A stretch of DNA of 21,446 nucleotides from JBARCX01 sp049794535 (GTDB lineage: Bacteria > Pseudomonadota > Gammaproteobacteria > Xanthomonadales > Rhodanobacteraceae): contig JBARCX010000232.1 in assembly GCA_049794535.1 (NCBI GenBank), positions 1-21,446 of the forward strand, in the 5' to 3' direction. Made by a program: the position numbers and the translations under genes. The notes under the pieces are model-generated. The model had not been told where the DNA came from. It made no database searches and saw nothing but the letters and a program-made list of their open reading frames with translations. This document shows, piece after piece, positions 13,760-20,566 of this stretch; position 1 is the first letter of the stretch; each line of letters opens with the position of its first letter.

Positions 13760-14931
13760 AAGCGATGCTCACTGTCTTCCTCAAGGAAGTGAAAGAAAAT
13801 CTGCGTGACAAGCGCACGCTCACCAGCGCATTGCTCACCGGTCCGCTGATCGGTCCGATTATCTTTGTGATGATCATGAATGCCATGGTCACGCGCGAAT
13901 TGGATCGGGCCGAGCAACCACTCAAGGTGCCCGTGATTGGCGCGCAATACGCGCCGAACCTGATCGATGCGCTGAAGCAACAGGGCTTGGTGCCGCAACC
14001 GCCGATCGCTGACCCTGAGGCGGCCGTGCGTGATAGGGACACCGATGTCGTGCTGCGTATTCCATCGACGTATGGCAAGGCGTGGAGCCAGGGTGAGTTG
14101 GCCCAGGTCGAGCTGATCTACGATGCTTCGCAGCACGACGCGAGTACGCCGGTCGATCGACTGAAGAAGATGTTGCAAAGCTACGCTCAACGTCAGGGCG
14201 CAATGCGGTTGGTGGCTCGTGGCATGTCGCCGACGGTGATGGTGCCGATAGCGGTGGATGAGCGTGATCAGTCCACACCCCAGTCGCGTGCTGGGCAGAT
14301 GTTCTCGATCCTGCCGTACTTCTTCGTGCTCACCATCTTCATGGGCGGCATGTATCTGGCGATCGACCTGACCGCTGGCGAACGCGAGCGGCAATCGTTG
14401 GAGCCGCTGTTCGCCAACCCCGTACCGCGCTGGAAGATTCTGCTCGGCAAGCTCGCGGCGATCTGCGCGTTCTCGCTGGCCAGTTTGCTGATCAGCGTGA
14501 TTGCCTTTGGTATCGCCGGGCACCTGATTCCGACCGACAAGTTGGGCATGGTGGTGAATCTTGGGCCGGAGTTCGCAGGCAAGGTGCTGCTGCTGGTGCT
14601 GCCCTTGGTCATGTTGCTCGCTGCGTTGCAGACCTTGGTGGCGGCCTTTGCCAAGAGCTACCGTGAGGCGCAGACCTATCTATCGATCCTGATGCTGGTG
14701 CCGGCACTACCGTCGGTCATGCTCAGCGTGATGCCGGTAAAAGTGGCCGACTGGATGTACGCGGTACCGCTACTCGGTCAGCAGGTGGGCATTTCCGAGC
14801 TATTGCGGGGCGGCCATGTCGGCGCGTCACAGATTGCGATGTGTCTCGGTGCGGGCATCGTGGTGGCTGTGTTGGCGACCTTGGTGACGGCGTATGTGTA
14901 TCGCGCTGAGCGCCTGGCGATTTCGACCTGA
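13756..14931 (+). CDS. ABC transporter permease, NatB-like (ABC-2 family)
   Basis: This 391-residue inner-membrane protein has the NatB layout. One N-terminal membrane segment (ALLTGPLIGPIIFVMIMNAM) follows the cytoplasmic KEVKENLRDKRTL. A large extracytoplasmic loop of about 45-190 comes next, and then five or six membrane segments in the C-terminal half. ERERQSLEPLFANPVPRWKILLGKL is the conserved coupling region that contacts the ATPase. Its start overlaps the ATPase stop. It is the last gene of the operon; a hairpin at 14955-14982 lies 23 bases after the stop. The cargo may be Na+, a drug or a peptide; the adjacent periplasmic peptidase-like hydrolase makes a peptide-linked role conceivable. 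Confidence 0.92.
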   Translation: MKAMLTVFLKEVKENLRDKRTLTSALLTGPLIGPIIFVMIMNAMVTRELDRAEQPLKVPVIGAQYAPNLIDALKQQGLVPQPPIADPEAAVRDRDTDVVLRIPSTYGKAWSQGELAQVELIYDASQHDASTPVDRLKKMLQSYAQRQGAMRLVARGMSPTVMVPIAVDERDQSTPQSRAGQMFSILPYFFVLTIFMGGMYLAIDLTAGERERQSLEPLFANPVPRWKILLGKLAAICAFSLASLLISVIAFGIAGHLIPTDKLGMVVNLGPEFAGKVLLLVLPLVMLLAALQTLVAAFAKSYREAQTYLSILMLVPALPSVMLSVMPVKVADWMYAVPLLGQQVGISELLRGGHVGASQIAMCLGAGIVVAVLATLVTAYVYRAERLAIST

Positions 14932-14954
14932 TTATTTGTCGAGATAATATTTGT

Positions 14955-14982
14955 GGCGGGAGCATCTTTGAAGACTCCCGCC
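14955..14982 (+). terminator. Hairpin after the natB-like gene
   Basis: GGCGGGAG and CTCCCGCC form a perfect 8-base stem around a 12-base loop, 23 bases after the stop codon. No T-run follows, so it may end transcription weakly or stabilise the mRNA end. Confidence 0.5.
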
Positions 14983-15016
14983 TGAAATCGCAGTCGAAAG
15001 CGGATACGCGTAAATA

Positions 15017-15217
15017 TCACTCTTTCTCGAAAGTCGCATCATTCATCCCGGTATTAGGGTTCTCTATTGCCGAGAAAGTGACCAGTTGACCGGCAACAGA
15101 GGCGCATTCGATTTTTTTAGTCAATTTCCCTAAGAGCTTGACCATGAGCTTTCCGGGTGACGTATCCGTGTCGGCGTTTATCCGTATTGGATCTGACCCA
15201 GCCACGCGTGTATCCAT
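15017..15217 (-). pseudogene. Doubtful 66-residue open frame, possibly a gene remnant
   Basis: The frame reads MDTRVAGSDPIRINADTDTS then KLMVKLLGKLTKKIECASVAGQLVTFSAIENPN, which looks more protein-like than most shadow frames. It has no ribosome site, and a TGA stands directly before its ATG. In the same frame upstream, the residues SAYETGSRLTFLFVSI precede that TGA. It could be the damaged end of a small secreted protein or chance. Apart from this and the hairpin at 15210-15229, I see nothing in 14983-15354. Confidence 0.2.
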
Positions 15218-15229
15218 TCAGATGGATAC
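15210..15229. other. Perfect inverted repeat downstream of the Oar-domain gene
   Basis: GTATCCAT-TCAG-ATGGATAC has 8-base arms around a four-base loop. It lies about 125 bases beyond the end of the minus-strand Oar-domain gene and could fold in its transcript. There is no adjacent T-run. Confidence 0.45.
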
Positions 15230-15354
15230 GAAGAGAAATGTCAGGCGCGAACCTGTTTCGTAGGCTGACATTGTCGATGCCGGTCGTCGTCGCAGGCAGG
15301 TGTAGCGGCGACGACGCCGGGTTTGACATGAGGATTCTTACTGGCACCGATCTA

Positions 15355-15741
15355 CTAGTTTTCCGACGCGGCGCACTGATCATTAGGACAAGCGAAGTCG
15401 ACTTCGGCGTTTCGGCCAACCAGCAGTGAAATATTGGATCGTGTGTCGACGGTCTGGGTGTCTTTTTCCAGGGTCACGGTGTAATCACCGTCCGGCAGCC
15501 CGTCGATCTTGTAATGGCCCGTTTTTTTCACGGTTTGGTGGCGATGAACACCTGTCGAACTGCTGGCCGTTACAATTGCCCCGGCAGGGGCCTGGCCAAA
15601 AATGGTAGCGCTTGTCGACTGCGCATATACAGTCGACGCTGACATGAAGCTGACGACACCCAATGCAATAACAATGGCTGCGTTACGTAAGGAAAACGAC
15701 CATGGATGGTTGCTGCCTTTGAAATACTCGAGCTTGTGCAT
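15355..15741 (-). CDS. Stand-alone carboxypeptidase-regulatory-like domain protein, like the N-terminus of Oar-type TonB receptors
   Basis: This 128-residue exported protein has a long signal peptide (basic part to about residue 20, core AAIVIALGVVSFMSA, cleavage near VYAQ at 41). The mature part STSATIFGQAPAGAIVTASSS...GHYKIDGLPDGDYTVTLEKD...VGRNAEVDF is the CarboxypepD_reg-like beta-sandwich. In Xanthomonadales this domain stands in front of the plug of Oar-like TonB-dependent receptors. Here the frame ends right after that domain (ACPNDQCAASEN), with no plug or barrel behind it. ATG 15741 has an excellent AAAAGGAG ribosome site. It may be a truncated receptor that is still translated, or a small envelope protein in its own right. 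The good start and intact frame favour a real product. Confidence 0.75.
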   Translation of the reverse strand: MHKLEYFKGSNHPWSFSLRNAAIVIALGVVSFMSASTVYAQSTSATIFGQAPAGAIVTASSSTGVHRHQTVKKTGHYKIDGLPDGDYTVTLEKDTQTVDTRSNISLLVGRNAEVDFACPNDQCAASEN

Positions 15742-15916
15742 GAAAACTCCTTTTCATAAGTCATACGTCGGTTACGTTGCGTCAACCATATGCCGCCTGG
15801 GTCGCGGTTCATCGGCTCACACGTTACTTGGTCATAAGGCAATGCTGTTTTTCTGCTTTGTATCGGCTTAACGTGTTGCTGCTCCCCCCTGTGCGCTTGG
15901 CTATATGCTTCGGATC

Positions 15917-16057
15917 ATGAAAGATCCATTCGCCCTTGGATCATTTGATGAAGTCGTGCCGAGTACCAGTTTCTATCATTTGTTACGTGTGGCTTCGCTG
16001 TCAAATGCTGTGACATACATCGGCTTTAGTCATGAGAAGACTTTTTGTGTTGTTTAA
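15917..16057 (+). CDS. Possible 46-residue protein
   Basis: This short frame reads MKDPFALGSFDEVVPSTSFY then HLLRVASLSNAVTYIGFSHE and ends KTFCVV. It resembles no family I know. A weak GGA lies just upstream. Its last 57 bases overlap the convergent end of the ASCH-like gene, which counts against it. An inverted repeat GGATC...GATCC surrounds the ATG. I list it because the 259-base gap 15742-16000 otherwise holds nothing. Confidence 0.2.
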   Translation: MKDPFALGSFDEVVPSTSFYHLLRVASLSNAVTYIGFSHEKTFCVV

Positions 16058-16333
16058 AATGGCTCGCGCCGGGTTGCGGGCATGTCCGTAGATGACATAT
16101 GGCGTTAAATTATCAGAAACGTCCCCCAAGATTACTTCGACTAATTTAAAATTAAGCGTCACAAACTCGAAATTATCATGTTGATCCAGATGCGGTAGGC
16201 AGCGAATATGGCGATCCCTAAACTCATTCGCACTCGAGAATGTTTCGCCACGCCATACTTCTTCTGGGATGTCTCCGAACTTAATCGTGTAGACCTTGGT
16301 CGCCTTAATGATGCAACGAAACCGTTGTCTCAA
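16001..16333 (-). CDS. ASCH-like domain protein with uncertain or broken 5' end
   Basis: From the only start codon in frame (TTG at 16333) the product has 110 residues. The residues RFRCIIKATKVYTIKFGDIP, then EEVWRGE...EFRDRHIRCL and FEFVTLNFKLVEV, fit the second half of an ASCH domain, a beta-barrel fold related to PUA that is thought to bind RNA. In the same frame upstream, up to 16453, the codons read KRVVKPYGEYGEGSYEPGDI then IEVYDL. These complete the domain but have no ATG or GTG and are closed by a TGA at 16454-16456. Either the gene is N-terminally damaged or translation starts at the TTG and lacks the first strands. The stretch is clearly AT-richer than its neighbours, which suggests acquired DNA. 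I rank pseudogene and active gene about equal. Confidence 0.5.
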   Translation of the reverse strand: MRQRFRCIIKATKVYTIKFGDIPEEVWRGETFSSANEFRDRHIRCLPHLDQHDNFEFVTLNFKLVEVILGDVSDNLTPYVIYGHARNPARAILNNTKSLLMTKADVCHSI

Positions 16334-16642
16334 ATCGTAGACTTCAATGATATCGCCAGGCTCATAACTGCCCTCGCCATATTCACCGTACGGTTTGACG
16401 ACACGCTTGGCCTGCGGCTTAGATGCTGAGTTGTCATCGGTCCATCGAGCCCCTCAATGGCGTAGAGACAGAGACATGTTGTTGTCTGCCTCTCTTCCAG
16501 AAGCCATCCAGTCAAGATGCATACGTCATGGCCGGCATAAAGATGCCGGCTTGATCAGATGCATGCAGTGACGTTATGCACTGCGTCTCCCCTTATGCGG
16601 CACAACGCCATGCGTTGGCCGCCCCCTGTTCCGCGGAAGATG
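16334..16642. other. Intergenic stretch without a recognisable intact gene
   Basis: The left part (16334-16453) is the start-less upstream part of the ASCH-like frame. The remainder holds two inverted repeats: GCCGGCAT-AAAG-ATGCCGGC (16531-16550) and GCAGTG-N8-CACTGC (16565-16584). No RNA gene or ORF that I can support is present. Confidence 0.4.
16531..16550. terminator. GC-rich hairpin, possible bidirectional terminator
   Basis: GCCGGCAT and ATGCCGGC form a perfect 8-base stem with the loop AAAG. Only two T follow on the plus strand. It sits in the non-coding stretch between the PDZ fragment and the ASCH-like gene, both on the minus strand. Confidence 0.45.
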
Positions 16643-16756
16643 CTACGTCATTTTCTGACGGGCATGCATGTGCCCGTATACGGTAAGGTCCGCACCGACC
16701 CTGATGACATCGCCATTCTTCAGGCCAGCTTTGGCGGCAGGGCCATCGGGCAAGAC
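16643..16756 (-). pseudogene. Fragment of a PDZ domain
   Basis: The residues VLPDGPAAKAGLKNGDVIRV are a near-perfect PDZ core as found in HtrA/DegP-type and related envelope proteases. The frame then reads GADLTVYGHMHARQKMT and stops. Upstream, in the same frame, the codons give Arg-rich nonsense, and there is no sign of the carboxylate-binding strand that should precede the core. I read this as the decayed remainder of a PDZ protein. From 16757 to 16923 nothing else is supported. Confidence 0.5.
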
Positions 16757-16923
16757 CCAATCCCGTGATAGCGATCGGGTTGTGCGCGGCAATAACATCA
16801 TTTGCTGACGGCGACGAAGTACACGTTGAAGCGCGACACGATGTCTCGGCGGCCCTTGCCTGCTTCGCTGGGGTTGGCGGTAGCACTTGTATCGGCGCAA
16901 GTCAGTTGCGTCACCGGTCAGGG

Positions 16924-17781
16924 TCAACGCATGCCATCACAATGTGCGAATACCCACTCGGCCACCGCCCGCGGATGCTCCAAATGCAGATGGTGACCGC
17001 CTTCCATGTGCTCAACGGTGATACGCGGCACGCAGGCTGCACGTGCTTGCATTTGCGCGGCGGGTAAGTAGGGCGTGTTCGGTTGTGCCAGCAGTAACGC
17101 GGTGGGAGCCTCGATGCCGGCGAGCAATGCGTGGATTTGGCTTTCGGCGAGCCGTGCGGCACTAGGGCGGATGAGCCGCGGGTCAGTACGCCAGTGCCAA
17201 CCGCCGTCGGCTTCGATAAGGCCGCGCTCCACGATGGGGCGAGCCAGTTCGGTGCGTAGCCCGCTGGCGATGGTGCGGGCGCTGGTGGCTTGTTCGATGC
17301 TGCTGAATAGCCGCAGTGATTTGCCGTTGGATGTCGGTGCGTCGAATGCATCACGGAAGCGCTGCAAGGTGTGGCTTCCGTCATCGCCGAGTGGACCTAG
17401 CCCTTCGATCAATAGCAATTGATCTATGCGTTCGGGTGTTGCCGCTGCCACTAAAGCAGCGATGCCGGCACCCAACGAATGACCGAGCAGGGTGTAGCGC
17501 TCCAGCGCCCATGCATCGGCGGCAGCGAGCACGGCGCTGACATAGTCGAGATAGTGGTAACTCGCGCCGGCCGGAAGATGTTCGGAGTGGCCATGGCCGG
17601 GCAGATCCAACGCGATCACTCGCCAGCGTTCGGCCAGTAGCGGTGCCAACAGGGAGTAACTGCCGGCGTTATCCAGCCAGCCATGCAATGCGAGCAACGG
17701 TGGTGCGTCGGGTTCGCCCCAGATCTGCGCGGTTAACGCGAGATGAGGCAGTGCGATCTGCTGCTCAGTTGGTGCGTTCAC
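16924..17781 (-). CDS. Alpha/beta hydrolase downstream of ferrochelatase
   Basis: This 285-residue cytoplasmic enzyme belongs to the alpha/beta hydrolase fold 1 family. The oxyanion-region motif is LHGWLDNAGSY (32-42), DLPGHGHSEHLP lies at 59-70, and the nucleophile elbow is GHSLGAG with Ser102. The late His is in EGGHHLHLEHP (about 263). The start is GTG at 17781, overlapping the ferrochelatase stop in a GTGA, so it is translated from the same mRNA. The family covers esterases, lipases, haloperoxidases and many unassigned enzymes; the substrate here cannot be told. A link with haem synthesis is suggested only by position. Confidence 0.9.
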   Translation of the reverse strand: MNAPTEQQIALPHLALTAQIWGEPDAPPLLALHGWLDNAGSYSLLAPLLAERWRVIALDLPGHGHSEHLPAGASYHYLDYVSAVLAAADAWALERYTLLGHSLGAGIAALVAAATPERIDQLLLIEGLGPLGDDGSHTLQRFRDAFDAPTSNGKSLRLFSSIEQATSARTIASGLRTELARPIVERGLIEADGGWHWRTDPRLIRPSAARLAESQIHALLAGIEAPTALLLAQPNTPYLPAAQMQARAACVPRITVEHMEGGHHLHLEHPRAVAEWVFAHCDGMR

Positions 17782-18845
17782 GCAGATTCCCGACCGTCAT
17801 CAGGTGCACATTCCGGCCAGCCTTGGGTGTGCCGCAGAATCAGCGCGGTAAGGCTGGCGACCTGCTCGGCGCTGTCATTGAGTGCCGGGATATAGCGCAG
17901 CGTGTCGCCGCCGGCAGCGACGAAAAAGTCGCGGTTTTGCATCGCGATCTCTTCCAACGTTTCCAGGCAGTCGACCGCAAAACCGGGGCAGGCGACATCG
18001 AGTTTTTTCACGCCCTGGCTGGCGAGTTGGCGCACGGTGGCGTCGGTATACGGATGCAGCCAACGTTCGCGACCCACTCGCGATTGAAAGCTGACGATGA
18101 CATCTTGCTCGCTTAGCGATAGCCGTTCGCGCAGTAGGCGTGCGGTGGTCTGGCAGTGATCGAAGTAGGGATCGCCTGCCTGCACGTAGCTTTCCGGAAT
18201 GCCGTGGAACGACAACAAGAGCTTGTCGCCGCGGCCATGCTCGGCCCACCACGCTCGGATGCTTTGCGCCAGCGCATCAATATGGCCAGGATCGTCGTGA
18301 TAATCGTTGACGATGCGCAGCTCAGGCGGCCAGCGCAGGCGCTTGAATGCATCGGCCACAGCATCGATCACCGAACCGGTGGAGGTGGCCGAATATTGCG
18401 GATAGAGCGGTAGCACAAGTAGTCGACGTACGCCTTCGCGCTGCAGTTGCTCAATTTGCCGAGCGACCGATGGCTCGCCGTAGCGCATGGCCAGCGCCAC
18501 ACGAATCGGCCCTGGGCGCTGGTGGCCCAGCTCGGCCTGCAGTGCGGTGGCCAGCGCTTCGCTGCCAACACGCAGCGGCGAGCCCTGGGGTGTCCAGATG
18601 CGCGCATAGGCATGGGCTGAGCGTGGCGGTCGGATGCGCAGGATCACACCGTGCAGGATCAGCAGCCACAGCCAGCGCGGGTATTCGATCACTCGTGGAT
18701 CGCCGAGGAATTCCGCCAGATACGGACGCACCGCCTTGGCCGTGGGTGCATCCGGTGTGCCGAGGTTCACCAATAGAACGCCAGCCTGAACAGGTTGGTC
18801 ATTGGCGTGGCCGGCAAGGCCGTTATAGTGGCTGCTGCGTGGCAT
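17778..18845 (-). CDS. hemH: Ferrochelatase
   Basis: This is the last enzyme of protohaem synthesis and inserts Fe2+ into protoporphyrin IX. It has 355 residues from the start chosen. Family motifs are plain: GVLLVNLGTPDAPT near the start, FLGDPRVIEYPRW, ALAMRYGEPS, VLPLYPQYSATSTGS, LLLSFHGIPESY with the active-site His, and FQSRVGRERWLHPYT, DVACPGFAVDCLETLEE. I choose ATG 18845 (MPRSSHYNG); an alternative start at 18893 adds 16 residues without family similarity. Neither has a strong ribosome site. The gene diverges from the SYLF gene at 18961, and the hydrolase gene overlaps its stop. Confidence 0.96.
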   Translation of the reverse strand: MPRSSHYNGLAGHANDQPVQAGVLLVNLGTPDAPTAKAVRPYLAEFLGDPRVIEYPRWLWLLILHGVILRIRPPRSAHAYARIWTPQGSPLRVGSEALATALQAELGHQRPGPIRVALAMRYGEPSVARQIEQLQREGVRRLLVLPLYPQYSATSTGSVIDAVADAFKRLRWPPELRIVNDYHDDPGHIDALAQSIRAWWAEHGRGDKLLLSFHGIPESYVQAGDPYFDHCQTTARLLRERLSLSEQDVIVSFQSRVGRERWLHPYTDATVRQLASQGVKKLDVACPGFAVDCLETLEEIAMQNRDFFVAAGGDTLRYIPALNDSAEQVASLTALILRHTQGWPECAPDDGRESA

Positions 18846-18960
18846 CGTGGCGCTGGCGACGGAGTGATCGTGAAGTCTGCCACAAGCGGCCATTCGCGCC
18901 CCGCCGTGAATTTGCGACGATTGGTCGCGTCCCCCACCGGAAATCTGTCAGGAGCTGCCC

Positions 18961-19653
18961 ATGTTCAATGCACCGCTGCGTCGTTTGCTGCCATTCGCAC
19001 TGATCTTGCTGTTGCCGGCGATGGCCGTGCACGCCGATGACGACTCACCGCAGGCGCGTGCGCAGAGCGCCGTACGTGTGCTCAATGAGATCGAGCAGGC
19101 GCCAGACAAGTCCATTCCCACGGACTTGCTCAAGGATGCCAAGGCGATCGCGGTGATTCCCGACGTGCTGAAGGTGGGCTTCATATTCGGTGGCCGCCGT
19201 GGCGAAGGGCTGGTTTCCGTGAAAGGCCCTGACGGCACCTGGTCCAACCCCAGCTTCATCAGCTTCGGCGGTGGCAGTGTGGGCTTCCAGATCGGCGTGT
19301 CGTCTACCGATGTCGTACTGGTGTTCCGCACCCAGCGTGGCGTGGATTCCATCGTCAACGGTAAATTTACTATTGGTGCGGATGCCTCCGCCGCAGCAGG
19401 CCCGGTGGGCCGTACCGCCTCCGCAGCGACCGATCAGCAGCTGAGAGCGGAGATCTACTCCTACTCACGCGCCCGTGGTTTGTTCGCGGGTGTAGCGCTG
19501 GATGGTTCGGTGCTGAAAATCGATTATGACGCCAATGCGGCAGTCTATGGACAAGGTGTTACCCCGCGGCGCATTTTTGAAGGCGGCGTAAGCAATGTTC
19601 CTGCGGACGTAGTCCGCTTCCGGGACACTTTGGAGGAGTACACTTCACGCTGA
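18961..19653 (+). CDS. SYLF-domain (Ysc84-like) lipid-binding protein
   Basis: This 230-residue exported protein has a signal peptide ending at VHA (about residue 25) and a single SYLF/DUF500 domain after it. Typical parts are LLKDAKAIAVIPDVLKVGFIFGGRRGEGLVS, SFISFGGGSVGFQIGVSSTDVVLVF, the GADASAAAGPVGR loop, and IYSYSRARGLFAGVALDGSVLKID. Ysc84 in yeast binds phosphoinositides; the bacterial forms are thought to bind envelope lipids, and their role is not settled. AGGAG before ATG 18961 supports the start. A small hairpin separates the gene from tatA, so co-transcription with tat is possible but not shown. Confidence 0.92.
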   Translation: MFNAPLRRLLPFALILLLPAMAVHADDDSPQARAQSAVRVLNEIEQAPDKSIPTDLLKDAKAIAVIPDVLKVGFIFGGRRGEGLVSVKGPDGTWSNPSFISFGGGSVGFQIGVSSTDVVLVFRTQRGVDSIVNGKFTIGADASAAAGPVGRTASAATDQQLRAEIYSYSRARGLFAGVALDGSVLKIDYDANAAVYGQGVTPRRIFEGGVSNVPADVVRFRDTLEEYTSR

Positions 19654-19667
19654 TAACGAACGGCCGG

Positions 19668-19683
19668 GGCTGCGTTCGCAGCC
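19668..19683 (+). other. Small hairpin between the SYLF gene and tatA
   Basis: GGCTGC-GTTC-GCAGCC lies 15 bases after the SYLF stop. No T-run follows, so it is at best a weak terminator or an mRNA end protector. Confidence 0.4.
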
Positions 19684-19714
19684 GGGCTTAGACACAGTCC
19701 GCGTAGAGGTTGAT

Positions 19715-19975
19715 ATGGGTCTGGATAGTTTTTGGCATTGGATCATTCTGCTCGTCGTCGTCTTGGTGGTGTTCGGCACCGGCAAGCTGACCAAGATCGG
19801 TCCTGATATTGGCAACGCCGTGCGTGGCTTCAAGAAAGCCATGCAGGGTGATGATGAAGACGCAAAGCGCGAGGAAGCCAAGCGCAAGGAGTCAGAGCAG
19901 CTGAAAGCTGATCCGGCCCCGAACGCATCGGCAAGCTCGACCAATGCCACGCAAAATCAGCACGACTCGAAGTAA
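19715..19975 (+). CDS. tatA: Sec-independent translocase subunit TatA
   Basis: TatA forms the variable pore of the twin-arginine pathway, which exports folded proteins across the inner membrane. The 86 residues show the standard plan: one N-terminal membrane helix (WHWIILLVVVLVVFG), the hinge FGTGKL, an amphipathic helix (IGPDIGNAVRGFKKAMQ), and a charged, unstructured tail. The variant FGTGKLTKIG replaces the commoner FGTKKL-x-x-x-G form but keeps the Phe-Gly hinge. AGAGG stands before ATG 19715. It is first of the tatABC operon; tatB begins 18 bases after its stop. Confidence 0.95.
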   Translation: MGLDSFWHWIILLVVVLVVFGTGKLTKIGPDIGNAVRGFKKAMQGDDEDAKREEAKRKESEQLKADPAPNASASSTNATQNQHDSK

Positions 19976-19993
19976 GCGCAGGTTCCCACAGCG

Positions 19994-20566
19994 ATGATCG
20001 AGATCAGCCTCGGTAAGCTGGTGCTGCTCGCGCTTGTCGCGTTGATCGTACTCGGCCCGGAAAAATTGCCCGGCGCAGCACGCACTGCCGGTGCGTTGCT
20101 ACGCCGTATTCGTACTGGCTGGGATAGCGTGCGGGCTGAAGTGGAGCGCGAGTTGGAGATCGAAGAGATCAAGCGCACCGCGCGCGAGGCGGTCATGCAA
20201 GCTGATGCGGTAAAGGCCGATGTGAAGGCTTCAATAAGCGAAGTGCGTGAACCGTTCGTGCAGGCTGCCGCTGTGGTTTCGCCCAAAGCCATCGTTGAAT
20301 CGGTGACCGCTCCGCTATCGGGCGCTGCTGTTGCCGATGGGACGGTTGCGACACCCGTCAGTCATGCCTCTGCTGATCACGCTAAGCCCGATACTCTTGA
20401 ATCGAGTAACGTCGAGCCAGATCACATCAGATCCGCTCACGTCGGGCTCGATCCAGTCGAGCCAGATCTATTCAAGCAAGATCTATTCGAGCCCGTCCCC
20501 ATCAGGCCCGATCCCATCGGGTTGAATCAGGCGACATCGAAGGAGCGCTCGCATGGCGACGCCTGA
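19994..20566 (+). CDS. tatB: Twin-arginine translocase subunit TatB
   Basis: TatB pairs with TatC to recognise twin-arginine signal peptides at the inner membrane. The 190 residues begin MIEISLGKLVLLALVALIVL, followed by the hinge GPEKLP and the amphipathic helix AARTAGALLRRIRTGWDSVR. A charged helix follows, and then a long disordered tail. The tail (about residues 137-180) contains small degenerate repeats such as VEPD, DLF and PDP. The underlying DNA has a 13-base exact repeat (20411-20423 and 20456-20468) and a 10-base repeat with a 15-base period (20464 and 20479). The last 14 bases overlap tatC. Confidence 0.95.
   Translation: MIEISLGKLVLLALVALIVLGPEKLPGAARTAGALLRRIRTGWDSVRAEVERELEIEEIKRTAREAVMQADAVKADVKASISEVREPFVQAAAVVSPKAIVESVTAPLSGAAVADGTVATPVSHASADHAKPDTLESSNVEPDHIRSAHVGLDPVEPDLFKQDLFEPVPIRPDPIGLNQATSKERSHGDA

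Noticed and set aside
13540..14523. Minus-strand open frame of 327 codons opposite NatA/NatB genes
   Set aside because: The product is His/Gln/Arg-rich, as typical for the antisense of GC-rich genes, and the plus-strand genes are certain.
15117..15329. Minus-strand frame beginning MSNPASSPLHLPATTTG
   Set aside because: It has no ribosome site and unlikely composition, and it competes with the slightly better but also doubtful frame at 15017-15217.
16807..16920. Minus-strand GTG frame of 37 codons ending RFNVYFVAVSK
   Set aside because: It is very short, opens right after a stop and has no ribosome site; I could not link it to the PDZ fragment.
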